A stretch of 29,446 nt of DNA, taken from Tenericutes bacterium 4572_104. Lineage in GTDB: Bacteria; Bacillota_I; Bacilli_A; Izemoplasmatales; UBA5603. The stretch covers positions 1 through 29,446 of the forward strand of contig NBLG01000016.1 in assembly GCA_002084435.1 (NCBI GenBank), written 5' to 3'. Below are positions 8,194 through 17,309 of this stretch, one piece after another. Each line of letters begins with the position of its first letter. The first letter of the stretch is position 1. Made by a program: the position numbers and the translations under genes. The notes under the pieces are model-generated. The model was given only the letters and a program-made list of their open reading frames with translations. It did not search any database and had not been told where the DNA came from.

Positions 8194-8912
8194 TATTCTT
8201 CTCTCCTTGTTAATGTATACATAATAATACCACCAGCAATCGCAACATTTAATGATTCTGCATTAATCATAGATATTGTAATATTCGTATTAACTAGTTT
8301 TTTTATTTTGTCTCTTACTCCACAACCTTCATTACCTAAAATTATTGCGAATGGTTTTTTAATAAATTTTATTTCATCTAGAGGTTTTGCGTTTATAACT
8401 GAAGTCCCATAATAATGATATTCAGGATTTTTTAAAATAAAATCTTCTATATTTCTTTCTATTAAATCAATATAAAATAAGTTTCCCTGACTACTACGAA
8501 TTACTTTTTCATTGTAATAATCAACTGAATTTTCAGCTATAATAGTTGAAAATCCAAATGCCACAGCTGTTCTTATTAAAGTTCCCATATTTCCAGGATC
8601 TTGAATTTGGTCTAAGACTAAAATTCTATCCTTTAGAGGTTTAACATCCGGCTTTTTACATATAGCTACTACTCCCTGAGATTCTCCTAATACAGATAAC
8701 TTTTGCATTACTTGTTCAGATATTTGATATGTTTCAATATTATTATATTGTTTATCTTCAGTTGTAAATATACGAATAACATTCTTAGTTTTTATTGCTT
8801 CAACGAGTAAATGTTCTCCTTCAATTAAAAATTCTTTATAGATTGAACGATATTTTTTTTGTTTTAATTTATTCGCATATTTGATTTTATCATTCATAAG
8901 GGATTCTATCAT
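8193..8912 (-). CDS. SpoU/TrmH-family rRNA 2'-O-methyltransferase
   Basis: A 239-residue SPOUT enzyme. Residues 1-95 hold the substrate-binding L30e-like part (KYRSIYKEFLIEGEHLLVEA). The catalytic part has the three SpoU motifs: motif 1 DQIQDPGNMGTLIRTA (101-116, with Asn and Arg), motif 2 ILGNEGCGV (191-199, with Glu), and motif 3 ISMINAESLNVAIAGGI (213-229). These build the trefoil knot that binds S-adenosylmethionine. Domain layout resembles YsgA/RlmB-type proteins acting on 23S rRNA; the exact nucleotide cannot be told. An AGAGGA Shine-Dalgarno precedes the ATG. It forms a two-gene unit with the downstream GNAT gene. Confidence 0.9.
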   Translation of the reverse strand: MIESLMNDKIKYANKLKQKKYRSIYKEFLIEGEHLLVEAIKTKNVIRIFTTEDKQYNNIETYQISEQVMQKLSVLGESQGVVAICKKPDVKPLKDRILVLDQIQDPGNMGTLIRTAVAFGFSTIIAENSVDYYNEKVIRSSQGNLFYIDLIERNIEDFILKNPEYHYYGTSVINAKPLDEIKFIKKPFAIILGNEGCGVRDKIKKLVNTNITISMINAESLNVAIAGGIIMYTLTRREE

Positions 8913-8939
8913 AATATTTCCTCTTTTTTTATTTATTCT

Positions 8940-8970
8940 ATTATAACATATTCAAGTTAAATTTGGGCAA
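8940..8970 (-). promoter_or_regulatory. Possible promoter of the trmH-family/GNAT unit
   Basis: TATAAT at 8940-8945 on the minus strand with an extended TG, and TTGCCC 19 bases further upstream. It lies between the terminator of the giant lipoprotein gene and the methyltransferase start. The -35 match is partial and the spacer is long. Confidence 0.45.
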
Positions 8971-8971
8971 T

Positions 8972-9000
8972 AAAAAAAGGAGCTATTTTGAAATAGCTCC
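8972..9000 (-). terminator. Rho-independent terminator after the giant lipoprotein gene
   Basis: On the minus strand GGAGCTATTT and AAATAGCTCC form a 10-bp stem followed by seven T residues. It lies 17 bases beyond the lipoprotein stop codon. Confidence 0.9.
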
Positions 9001-9016
9001 CTTAAGTAAATATGTA

Positions 9017-12000
9017 TTAAACTTCAGGCTCTTCATCAAATAATGGTATGAAGTATTGTCCTAAACCATCAACCATATCTTTTACTTGTTGAATTAATAA
9101 TTCATCACTTGGTGACGGATTATATGGATCAATATAACCAACTATGCTAGATTGTAGAACAATCGTATCTAATTGATCAAGTGCAGCTCCTAACATAACA
9201 TTTAATTCATCATCATATACTTGTCCAAATATAACATTCATATCATATATAGAGCTGTAAATTGGCGTAATGATACTAGCATAATCTAAACTATCATCGC
9301 CAACTAGAGTATCAATAATGTTAGCTACAGCAACAACTTGAGCATATTGATCATTGATTGTAGAATATTCATCATTTGGTATAGAAGTAAATATCATTAC
9401 TTGATCTATTACAGCTTGAGTTTTTTCAAAAGTCATAGATTCTAAGAATGTTGAAATGTAAGTAGGAATATCCATAATATCTGCGAAGTACAAATCAATT
9501 GTAGCTACTATTGCAGCATTCATATTAGCAATCTCTACAGGATCAGTTAAATCTAAAGTACCTACATAAGCAGCTCCTATAGCTCCTAAAAACGCTTTAA
9601 TTGTTGTTTCATCAGTATCATCAATAGTTGAGAACATATTTCCAATAAATTGTCCAGCACTAATAAATGCGTCTGATAATTCGCCAGCATTTAACATATC
9701 TAGAGGCATCTTATTATTATTAATCATAAATAATAAGAAATCTAATGATTGAATATTAGGGTCTTCTGCATAAGCAGCTATTTGATCTAATAATATTGTT
9801 AATGTATCAATAGCTAAATCTTGATTTGCAGGATCTGCAAATAATATTTCTAACATTTGGAACATATTAGAGTTATTTTGTAACATTTCTAAATCTTCAT
9901 ATTTATAATTAAGTTGAACTTGGAAGTCTTCAATCATTTCTTTTAAATCATGATATGCATTTGCTCTATCATTTAAGTAATAAGTGAAATATGAATAACC
10001 ATCACTTGTCAAAAGACTTCCATATACTGATTCAAAATAAGCGGCTTGATTAAATAGTTCACTCTGTGTATCAACCATGCTTTGATACAAAATACATAAG
10101 TCATTGTACATATAGTAATCATCAGCATAATAATTACTTAACATATCATCAACTTTATACCATTCTCCGTTATTCATATATTCAACTAATTGATTGTAGA
10201 AATCATAATTAAACCATTCATCATCTGTATAACGATTGTATGTAGTGTAATATGCAATTTCGCTATCCATCTTATTAATATATGCTTGCCATAAATCATA
10301 AGCTGCTTGTTGGGCTACAGGATCTGAGATTAAAGAAATTTCATCATTTACTTCAGTCAATAAATCATCTAAAGAAATTTGCGTTCCATCCAATAGTCCT
10401 TCAATTTCTGCTATTTCTGAAAGTAATTCAGATGCATCATACATATCAGGTAATTGTGGATAAACATAAATCATAAATGCATTCATCATGTAAGTTGCAA
10501 TTTCTTCATTAGTATATCCGAAAGAACTAATACCTTTATATAAAACCATCAAATCTTTAATAGAATGAATATCTTCAATTTTCTCTAATGAAGGTGCAAC
10601 CCCCATTAATAAGTAGAATACTTCTTCGCTATTTTCAATATCAATTCCAAATACACCACATAATTCAGCTATTTTTTCATCAACATTTTCTTCATCAATA
10701 TCAGGGAATATATTATATACCAACGATACTAAATCATCATAACTATATCCAAATGATCCTGCATCAAAAATAGCTTCTGGATCAACAATTATATTGCTTA
10801 AGAATATAGCTTTATTTTGTAATTCATATAAATCAACAAATGTATCAGGATCCAAATTTTCTGGATCTAATGCGGCAGCTTGAGCAACATCTAACATGAA
10901 ATCATCTATAAAATCAGTCCATGCATTTTGTAAAGCTGCTAAATCTGCTGGATCATATCCTGGTCCATATGTTTGATCATAGTATACTTCATTTAATATA
11001 TTAGCTAACAAATCTAAATCAACTTCAGTCGGATCAACCATTGAATTAATTAATTGTGAACCCAAAATTACCATTGTATATAGATTATCTCCGCCATGTT
11101 GTATCATGTCCATGTATCTCATAAACATTTCAACATCATCATAAGTTAAACCATCTAAGAAATTAGTAAATTCAGTTAGTGATGCATCCGCAAAGCCAAT
11201 ATATTTTATAACCATATCATATAAAACATTAATCATTTCAGTAGATTCATCGCTCTCTAAATCTAATCTATCTACATATACTGTAATAACATCAAGAATG
11301 AATGTTTGCATTGCAATCATATCATCTGAACTAAGTGTAGCACCTCTTAATTTTAAGAAAGCTGACAATTCTTGCGTTAATTGATAAATTTCTTGTGGGC
11401 TAAAGTATGATGGCATTGGTTCATCAATTTTTGGAACTGGGAATTCTCCTGGGTCATTATATATTTCTGGTTCATACATTGAAGCTTTCATGAAACCGAT
11501 TAATTTTTCAAGCATTGGGAATGAATTGCTTGGCATTGAAGTTATCATATTTTCAATGTCATCTAAAACAATATTCATAGCATTTCCAGTTTCAGCTTGA
11601 TATGCAGGATCATGCATTAAATCAAACATAACTAATCCCATTAAAGTATCTTGATATAAATCATCAATTTGTTCCATGACACTTTCATATTCAAAGCTAC
11701 CAGGAGTTAGTCCTACTAACTGAGCTTCTAAATAAGTCAAAGTTTCTTGGAAATTAGAATTTAGATCTTCAGTTGCATATGTTAAAGCACTTAAGAAATA
11801 CTCTATAAAATCTTCTTGAGTAAATCCAAATGTTTCTAAATTATTAATCCAAACTTGGATATCAGAGAAATTATTTATTTTCATAACTCCAATTCCATAT
11901 TGGAAAATAGAACGCAATGTATAATATGTTGTTTCTGTATCTGTTGTTCCTAAAATATCCATTAAAGCATCTATAGTTGAGTCTAAATCTTCTTCTCCTA

Positions 12001-15000
12001 CTAATCTTTCAAGGAAATTATAAAGGAATTCATCATCAAATACTACTAGAGGTTCATCAACAGTTTCAAATCCCTCTTCAAACCATCTTCCTATTGCCAT
12101 GCCTCTTGCATAGAATTCCATTATATCTTCAACTTGAGAAGGTGAGATACAATTAGGATCATAATCTTTAATTTGAGTAATTAATGCTAAGTAATCTGAA
12201 ATAAATACATCTATTTCTCCTTGAATTCTAGCTACTTCAGCTTGATCTGGAACCATTTCATTAGTTACATCAAAGTAAATAGCTGCCATATATTGCATTA
12301 TCTGGCTAACATCTACACTTCCATCACCTAATAAAGCATCATAAATATTAGACATTTTAATTGCTAAAGCAATGTCTCCAGGACCTGTTTCATAGAAATT
12401 AATTGATAAAACAGATAGAGCTGTTTCAGCTTTTTCTTGGTCAATTGATCCTAAGAAGCTTTCAACTTGAGATTCTGCAAATTGGAAATAATCGATATAT
12501 CTATCAATAACTGGACCTATAACTGAAACAAATCCAGCTATTTGAATTTCAGTAGCTCCTTCTAAAGCCATTTTTTCAGACATATAACCAATGATTACTT
12601 CTTTAATATTATCATAATCTGAATCATCCATTGTACTCATAAATGCACTTAAAATATTATTTAATTTTTCACTTATAAGCACAATATTTTCTGGGTTAAT
12701 TAAATCTTTATATTGTTCAATTGGATTATAATAATCTCTTAAAGGCGTATAACCTGGTTCTGAATAGCCCATGGATTCATTTACTATTGTCATAACTAGT
12801 TGATATGTTTCTTCATCAATTGATCCAATTACAGCTTCTAAACCATCATATACAGTGCCAATTAATACTTTAGTTTCTGTTTCTCCATCATCACTTGTAA
12901 TATAATTCAAAATAGCTTGAGTATCCATTGCATCAAAATTAATATTTTCTAAATCCTGTGTATATTCAATTATTAGCCATTCTGAGAATTCTTTATTAGA
13001 AATTAAATCCATATATCCATCAATGTGATCACCAAATTCATTATCGTAACCCCATAATGCATCATCAATATAATCTCTAATTGTAAAGTCATCACCTAAA
13101 CCAAGAACATCTAATGATGAATAATCTGTTAATTGGAATGCATATTCAGCTGTTTTCATATCTTCATATGCATCAAGAATTGGTTGATATAAATCCATTT
13201 CTTCATCTTGGTTTATACTAGCTATCATTGCATTTAATTCATCTAATGCTTGTTGAGCAGCATCTACATCTTGATTTAAAATACTTTCAGTTAAAAATTC
13301 ATCCAATTTCCATTCAAGATTATAATATGTAGAATAATCAAAGATTTCTGGGAATTCATAATCAAACATATCATAATAATCTTCTTGTAACATATTAGCA
13401 TCAATTTGTGCATTGAAATAATCTTCACAAAGATCTGTATAACCATTTTGTATTTGACAATATGCATCAACTTGATTAGATATTGTTGTCATTTGAGATT
13501 CAAAATCAGAAATATTGAAGTTTTCATCCTCAATCAATCCAGTCAATTCAGCAATTCTATCACTCATATGTGATATATCATTAGCGAATCCGCTCACCAT
13601 TAAATTATAAACTATATCAACAACAGTATCGCGGTCGAATCCCAATATTTGAGTTGCTTGGAACCATTCTTGTAAAGCTCCAGCTGAATTAATATCCATT
13701 AGATTCATCATCAATTGTTGCATAGCTAACATTATATTATATAATTCTTCTTCTGAAGAAGCACCAATAATTACCATTAATTCAGCAATTTGCTCATCTA
13801 CATCATCAGGTGTAAACATATCATCAACTATATCGATTAAATCATCTCTATTAAATTCTCCTAAAGGAGTTCTAAAGAATTGAGGATAAACATCTAAATC
13901 TCCAGTAATATAGAAATAGTTTTCATCCCAACCAATAAATGTATAACTATACGATTCATCATCTTCTTTAGTTGGATCCGCAGGAGCAGTAGCTTCGTTT
14001 CCATAAACAACTGTTTGAGTTTCTATAACATTTCCTTCTGCATCATAGAAAGTTACAGTATATTCTTTTGAAGTTTCTTCAAATATAGGATAAATATCCA
14101 TATTTTTATCAATATTTGTAAGTGGTTGATTCCAACTATGGAAAGTATAAGTATATTGTGCATCTTCTTCTTTTGTAGGAACTGTTGTTGGAGCTGTTGC
14201 ATCTTCTCCATGATTTACCACTTGAGTATCAATAAGTTTACCATCACCATCATAGAAATTAACTTCATATGTTTGGCCTAAAGGAACTGGCATATACAAA
14301 GCATGAACATCTAAGTCACTAGTTATATTAGTTAAATCAGCATCCCAACCAATAAATGTAAAAGCATTAGTTGCATCAGATTCTCTATAAGGAGCTGCTG
14401 GTGCTGGTGCATCACTTCCATATGATACATTCTCACTTATGATTAATGTTCCGTCATAATCATAAAAAGCAACTGTATATACGTTAATACTTTCTGTATA
14501 CACTGCAGTAACAGTTAAATCACCTGTAATGTAATTAAAAGCTACATCCCAGTGATCAAATGTATAAGAATGTTCTGCATCCCCAGCTCTTGTAGGTTGA
14601 GTTGGTTCAATAGCTCCTGAACCATAATCAACTGATTGGGTATCTAAAACTGTTCCATCATAGTCTTGAAATGTAACTGTATATTGATTAACCGTCTGTG
14701 CAAACACAGGATTAATAACCATATTTGAAGTTACATTATCAAAATCTTGATCCCAATTTGTAAATGTATAACTGTATTCAGCTGTAGGCGCTTTTGTAGG
14801 TTCTTCTGTAGGTTCTGTAGCGCTACCGCCTTCCAAAACACTCTGAGTATCTAAAGTGGAACCATCCCCATCTAAAAATACTACAGTATAATATATCTGT
14901 TGTGCTGTAGTAGTAGATTCTGTAGTTGTTGATTCCGTTGTTGTATTCTCTGTCGTTGTATTTTCTTCAGTAGTCACAGTTTGCTGTTCTGTTGTTGTTA

Positions 15001-15124
15001 CTATTGGTTCTGTTGTTGTTAATGGTGGAATTGTTGTTTGTTGACCTCCACCAAAGAAATCACATCCCGCAAGCAAAACAACAACCATAGAAAGCATAAT
15101 TGTTGCGATTAATTTACGTTTCAA
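9017..15124 (-). CDS. Giant surface lipoprotein with InlB-type B repeats and three large repeated helical modules
   Basis: The product is about 2035 residues. A lipoprotein signal (basic start, hydrophobic core, lipobox LLAGC with Cys21) is followed by a Thr/Glu-rich linker (about 31-74, TTTE runs) that could span an envelope layer. Residues 77-417 hold five diverged copies of the InlB B-repeat/Listeria-Bacteroides repeat (pattern YTVTFYDxDG, DTQSVxYG, YTFxGWD). The remaining 1600 residues are acidic and mostly helical and contain three homologous modules (about 424-1002, 1028-1452, 1458-2035). I recognise no enzyme motif in them. Start choice: a GTG at 15133 abuts the AGGAG, whereas the in-frame TTG at 15124 has correct spacing, so I use the TTG. 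Flanked by terminators; transcribed alone. Likely a cell-surface adhesion or scaffold protein; the helical part has no assigned role. Confidence 0.85.
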   Translation of the reverse strand: MKRKLIATIMLSMVVVLLAGCDFFGGGQQTTIPPLTTTEPIVTTTEQQTVTTEENTTTENTTTESTTTESTTTAQQIYYTVVFLDGDGSTLDTQSVLEGGSATEPTEEPTKAPTAEYSYTFTNWDQDFDNVTSNMVINPVFAQTVNQYTVTFQDYDGTVLDTQSVDYGSGAIEPTQPTRAGDAEHSYTFDHWDVAFNYITGDLTVTAVYTESINVYTVAFYDYDGTLIISENVSYGSDAPAPAAPYRESDATNAFTFIGWDADLTNITSDLDVHALYMPVPLGQTYEVNFYDGDGKLIDTQVVNHGEDATAPTTVPTKEEDAQYTYTFHSWNQPLTNIDKNMDIYPIFEETSKEYTVTFYDAEGNVIETQTVVYGNEATAPADPTKEDDESYSYTFIGWDENYFYITGDLDVYPQFFRTPLGEFNRDDLIDIVDDMFTPDDVDEQIAELMVIIGASSEEELYNIMLAMQQLMMNLMDINSAGALQEWFQATQILGFDRDTVVDIVYNLMVSGFANDISHMSDRIAELTGLIEDENFNISDFESQMTTISNQVDAYCQIQNGYTDLCEDYFNAQIDANMLQEDYYDMFDYEFPEIFDYSTYYNLEWKLDEFLTESILNQDVDAAQQALDELNAMIASINQDEEMDLYQPILDAYEDMKTAEYAFQLTDYSSLDVLGLGDDFTIRDYIDDALWGYDNEFGDHIDGYMDLISNKEFSEWLIIEYTQDLENINFDAMDTQAILNYITSDDGETETKVLIGTVYDGLEAVIGSIDEETYQLVMTIVNESMGYSEPGYTPLRDYYNPIEQYKDLINPENIVLISEKLNNILSAFMSTMDDSDYDNIKEVIIGYMSEKMALEGATEIQIAGFVSVIGPVIDRYIDYFQFAESQVESFLGSIDQEKAETALSVLSINFYETGPGDIALAIKMSNIYDALLGDGSVDVSQIMQYMAAIYFDVTNEMVPDQAEVARIQGEIDVFISDYLALITQIKDYDPNCISPSQVEDIMEFYARGMAIGRWFEEGFETVDEPLVVFDDEFLYNFLERLVGEEDLDSTIDALMDILGTTDTETTYYTLRSIFQYGIGVMKINNFSDIQVWINNLETFGFTQEDFIEYFLSALTYATEDLNSNFQETLTYLEAQLVGLTPGSFEYESVMEQIDDLYQDTLMGLVMFDLMHDPAYQAETGNAMNIVLDDIENMITSMPSNSFPMLEKLIGFMKASMYEPEIYNDPGEFPVPKIDEPMPSYFSPQEIYQLTQELSAFLKLRGATLSSDDMIAMQTFILDVITVYVDRLDLESDESTEMINVLYDMVIKYIGFADASLTEFTNFLDGLTYDDVEMFMRYMDMIQHGGDNLYTMVILGSQLINSMVDPTEVDLDLLANILNEVYYDQTYGPGYDPADLAALQNAWTDFIDDFMLDVAQAAALDPENLDPDTFVDLYELQNKAIFLSNIIVDPEAIFDAGSFGYSYDDLVSLVYNIFPDIDEENVDEKIAELCGVFGIDIENSEEVFYLLMGVAPSLEKIEDIHSIKDLMVLYKGISSFGYTNEEIATYMMNAFMIYVYPQLPDMYDASELLSEIAEIEGLLDGTQISLDDLLTEVNDEISLISDPVAQQAAYDLWQAYINKMDSEIAYYTTYNRYTDDEWFNYDFYNQLVEYMNNGEWYKVDDMLSNYYADDYYMYNDLCILYQSMVDTQSELFNQAAYFESVYGSLLTSDGYSYFTYYLNDRANAYHDLKEMIEDFQVQLNYKYEDLEMLQNNSNMFQMLEILFADPANQDLAIDTLTILLDQIAAYAEDPNIQSLDFLLFMINNNKMPLDMLNAGELSDAFISAGQFIGNMFSTIDDTDETTIKAFLGAIGAAYVGTLDLTDPVEIANMNAAIVATIDLYFADIMDIPTYISTFLESMTFEKTQAVIDQVMIFTSIPNDEYSTINDQYAQVVAVANIIDTLVGDDSLDYASIITPIYSSIYDMNVIFGQVYDDELNVMLGAALDQLDTIVLQSSIVGYIDPYNPSPSDELLIQQVKDMVDGLGQYFIPLFDEEPEV
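9020..10753 (-). repeat. Helical module copy 3 of the giant lipoprotein
   Basis: It opens with YSYDDLVSLVYNIF, then NVDEKIAELCGVFGIDIENS and IHSIKDLMVLYKGISSFGY, and closes with LESMTFEKTQAVIDQVM and IDTLVGDDSLDYASIITPIY. The order and spacing match copies 1 and 2. It runs to the C-terminus of the protein. Confidence 0.65.
10769..12043 (-). repeat. Helical module copy 2 of the giant lipoprotein (shorter)
   Basis: It opens with FDDEFLYNFLERLVGEEDLD, then INNFSDIQVWINNLETFGF, matching the first block of copy 1. The closing block has LDGLTYDDVEMFMRYMDM and INSMVDPTEVDLDLLANIL. This copy is about 150 residues shorter than the others; the missing part lies in the middle, where copies 1 and 3 carry a Tyr-rich helical stretch. 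Confidence 0.65.
12119..13855 (-). repeat. Helical module copy 1 of the giant lipoprotein
   Basis: The module opens with FNRDDLIDIVDDMF, continues with DVDEQIAELMVIIGASSEEE, then INSAGALQEW and ILGFDRDTVVDIVYN. Its second half ends in a block containing GSIDQEKAETAL and YDALLGDGSVDVSQIMQYMA. The same ordered motifs recur in copies 2 and 3. No known domain recognised. Confidence 0.65.
13874..14896 (-). repeat. Five tandem InlB-type B repeats (about 65-70 codons each)
   Basis: Copies begin near residues 77, 147, 214, 285 and 354 of the lipoprotein counted from the TTG start. Each follows YxVxFxDxDG, then DTQxVxxG, an A-P spacer, YTFxxWD, and a closing strand such as ITGDLDVYPxF. The family folds as small beta-grasp domains in Listeria internalin B and in many surface proteins. 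Copies are diverged at amino-acid level, so the array is old. Confidence 0.85.
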
Positions 15125-15269
15125 TTTTATCACTCCTCTTTTTTAATTCTTTTCATTAACATCTTCTTTCAAAAATTATTAATATTGTATATATATAATA
15201 ATACAATAAGAACACAAAAAAATCTATAACACTGCACAAATTATATATATTATATTAAGTTAAAAATAT

Positions 15270-15310
15270 AAAAAAAGAAGAAAACAACATATTTTGTAAT
15301 TGTTTTCTTC
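15270..15310 (-). terminator. Rho-independent terminator after the beta-propeller lipoprotein gene
   Basis: On the minus strand GAAGAAAACAA and TTGTTTTCTTC form an 11-bp stem with a 12-base loop, followed by seven T residues. The rest of 15134-15269 is very AT-rich leader of the giant lipoprotein gene; I see no convincing -35/-10 pair in it. Confidence 0.8.
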
Positions 15311-15326
15311 AAAAATGCTTAATCTA

Positions 15327-17240
15327 TTAATCTAATTCAGTATCTTTAGCTATTGGATATCCCCAATATGAATAATAATTAGAGTTTAATTCTTGTGAAT
15401 TTACTAGACTAAAATTATCTGACATATCAAACATATGAATGCTTGAATAAGAATGATAAACTTTGAATAAATATAAGCTTTGAGAATAAGCTGAATAATC
15501 ATCATAATATTCAAATACAGGAATACCTACATAAGTGAAATCTTGTCCTTGAGGTGTAAATGATAAAAATGCTTTTTGATCATAGATTACATTTGTATAA
15601 GAATAATCACCTTCAACTAAATAATTATCTAAAACAACAGGTGTATCTTCGGAAGTATCATAAAGAGATACTTTAACTCCAGTAAATCTTGTCCATCCAT
15701 CTATTGTTTCTGATTGTCTACCAATTCCTATTAATAAATTATCTGTTATCTCATGCAAATAATCGCTAACGCCTTCTTCATATAACTCTCCTAGTACTAC
15801 AGGATTATGAGGATCAGATAAATCTAATTTATAAAGCGGATCTGATTGTTCAAATGTTACAACATAAGCTATATCTCCTGAATACCTAACAGAAAATATT
15901 TGTTCATTTGGTTTCCCTAAACCGCCTAACACAGATATTTGTTCCATTTCTCCTACAGTTGTAGCATCTAACAAATAAACTTGATTAGTAATAGTTGCTT
16001 CGTAATTGGAATAGAAATATCCAGTAGTTGCAATTCTAAATACTCCATTATATTCATCCATTGAGAATTGATTTAGAGGAGAACCATCTACCTCGGCTAA
16101 TGCTTTGTATTCTAATTTTCCATCTACAATTTCAAAGCGAAGAATATCAGTATAATGAGAGTAACTTTCATCAGTTTCATCATATTCCCAACGATATATC
16201 GTTGTATATAAATTGTTTTCTGACATATAAATTCGATAAGTACTACCTAAATATGTTTTAACATCTGCCTCTTGAGAATCATTAGCAACATCTAAAGATG
16301 CAAGTATTAAATATCCATAAGACTCACCATTATTAGGCATATAATAGATTTTATCAATAGGCATCTTCATAATATCATTTGATACAGCTGAATCTAAATA
16401 ACTAGGAACGAATAATTCATCGCTTAAACCATAATTCATCATATAATTATTTAATACTAAATATAATTGTTGATCAATCATTCTAGTATCAATTAAATAT
16501 GAAGAATCAAAATATAATTCTCTATTCATTGTTACATTATCCATATCACTTATATCAAAAATTCTAATATGTGTTCCATATGTATATGTCCAATTAATAC
16601 AAACTTTTGTTCTTGTTTCGGTATCACTAGATTCTTTAGTATCTTCAGTAGTAGTTATTACTTCATCATCAGGATTAGTAACTATATCTGTTTCATCAGA
16701 ATCAATTTCAGGCTCATCATAAATAACTGAATCATCATAATAATAGATACATTCATCGTATTCTGTATAAGTATATTCATAAGAAATTAATACTACTCTT
16801 CCATTATATATGTACAATCCATCAAAAGTTCCATTATCAATACTATATGTAAATTCGATATCTAATGTATCAGCATTAACAATATAAAATTGATTACCAG
16901 ATGCAATATAAATATGATAGCCATCTGTAAGTATTCTATCAGCTTCTTCTACACCCTCAACTTGATTGTTTGTTTTAGAATAATCTCTTGTGTTTGATTC
17001 ATAATTGTTTTGTGATTCTTCATCCATTGCAACTGAATCAGCGTACATTTCTCCACCTAAAATATTTGCTTTAGTATAATCACCATTCAATTCTTCTAAA
17101 TAATCTTTTAATTGTTCATAGGAACTAAAACTTCCTACATTATCTCCTGTTGGCAAGTTATTTGTATTATTACAAGCTACAAAAAATAAGGAAATTACCC
17201 CTAACAAAAGCAATGTAAGTATTTTCTTTATATTTATCAT
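15327..17240 (-). CDS. Secreted beta-propeller lipoprotein (Beta_propel family, PF09826-like)
   Basis: The 637-residue protein starts with a lipoprotein signal ending in LFFVAC (Cys23; the -3 Phe is slightly unusual). After an Asn-rich linker comes DYSKTNNQVEGVEEADRILTDG, then IYIASGN, the characteristic opening of the Beta_propel family, and repeated four-strand blades to the C-terminus (for example FDISDMDNVTMNRELYF, LYKLDLSDPHNPVVLGELY, HEITDNLLIGIGRQ). An acidic, Thr/Glu-rich insertion at about 165-215 (VITTTEDTKESSDTET) resembles the linker of the neighbouring giant lipoprotein. The family is extracellular with no proven enzyme activity. The start has AGGAGG nine bases upstream. Tandem stops TAA TAG close the gene. 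It lies upstream of the giant lipoprotein gene but has its own terminator. Confidence 0.88.
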   Translation of the reverse strand: MINIKKILTLLLLGVISLFFVACNNTNNLPTGDNVGSFSSYEQLKDYLEELNGDYTKANILGGEMYADSVAMDEESQNNYESNTRDYSKTNNQVEGVEEADRILTDGYHIYIASGNQFYIVNADTLDIEFTYSIDNGTFDGLYIYNGRVVLISYEYTYTEYDECIYYYDDSVIYDEPEIDSDETDIVTNPDDEVITTTEDTKESSDTETRTKVCINWTYTYGTHIRIFDISDMDNVTMNRELYFDSSYLIDTRMIDQQLYLVLNNYMMNYGLSDELFVPSYLDSAVSNDIMKMPIDKIYYMPNNGESYGYLILASLDVANDSQEADVKTYLGSTYRIYMSENNLYTTIYRWEYDETDESYSHYTDILRFEIVDGKLEYKALAEVDGSPLNQFSMDEYNGVFRIATTGYFYSNYEATITNQVYLLDATTVGEMEQISVLGGLGKPNEQIFSVRYSGDIAYVVTFEQSDPLYKLDLSDPHNPVVLGELYEEGVSDYLHEITDNLLIGIGRQSETIDGWTRFTGVKVSLYDTSEDTPVVLDNYLVEGDYSYTNVIYDQKAFLSFTPQGQDFTYVGIPVFEYYDDYSAYSQSLYLFKVYHSYSSIHMFDMSDNFSLVNSQELNSNYYSYWGYPIAKDTELD

Positions 17241-17309
17241 TTTTTTATTCCTCCTTTGTTTTCATTAGTATAAACAAATAAAGTAATAACTTTGTTGGAA
17301 AAAATTTTA

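Noticed and set aside
14903..15034. Thr-codon repeats as a phase-variable microsatellite
   Set aside because: The DNA repeat units are imperfect (mixed ACA, ACT, GAA codons), so slippage-driven phase variation is unlikely.
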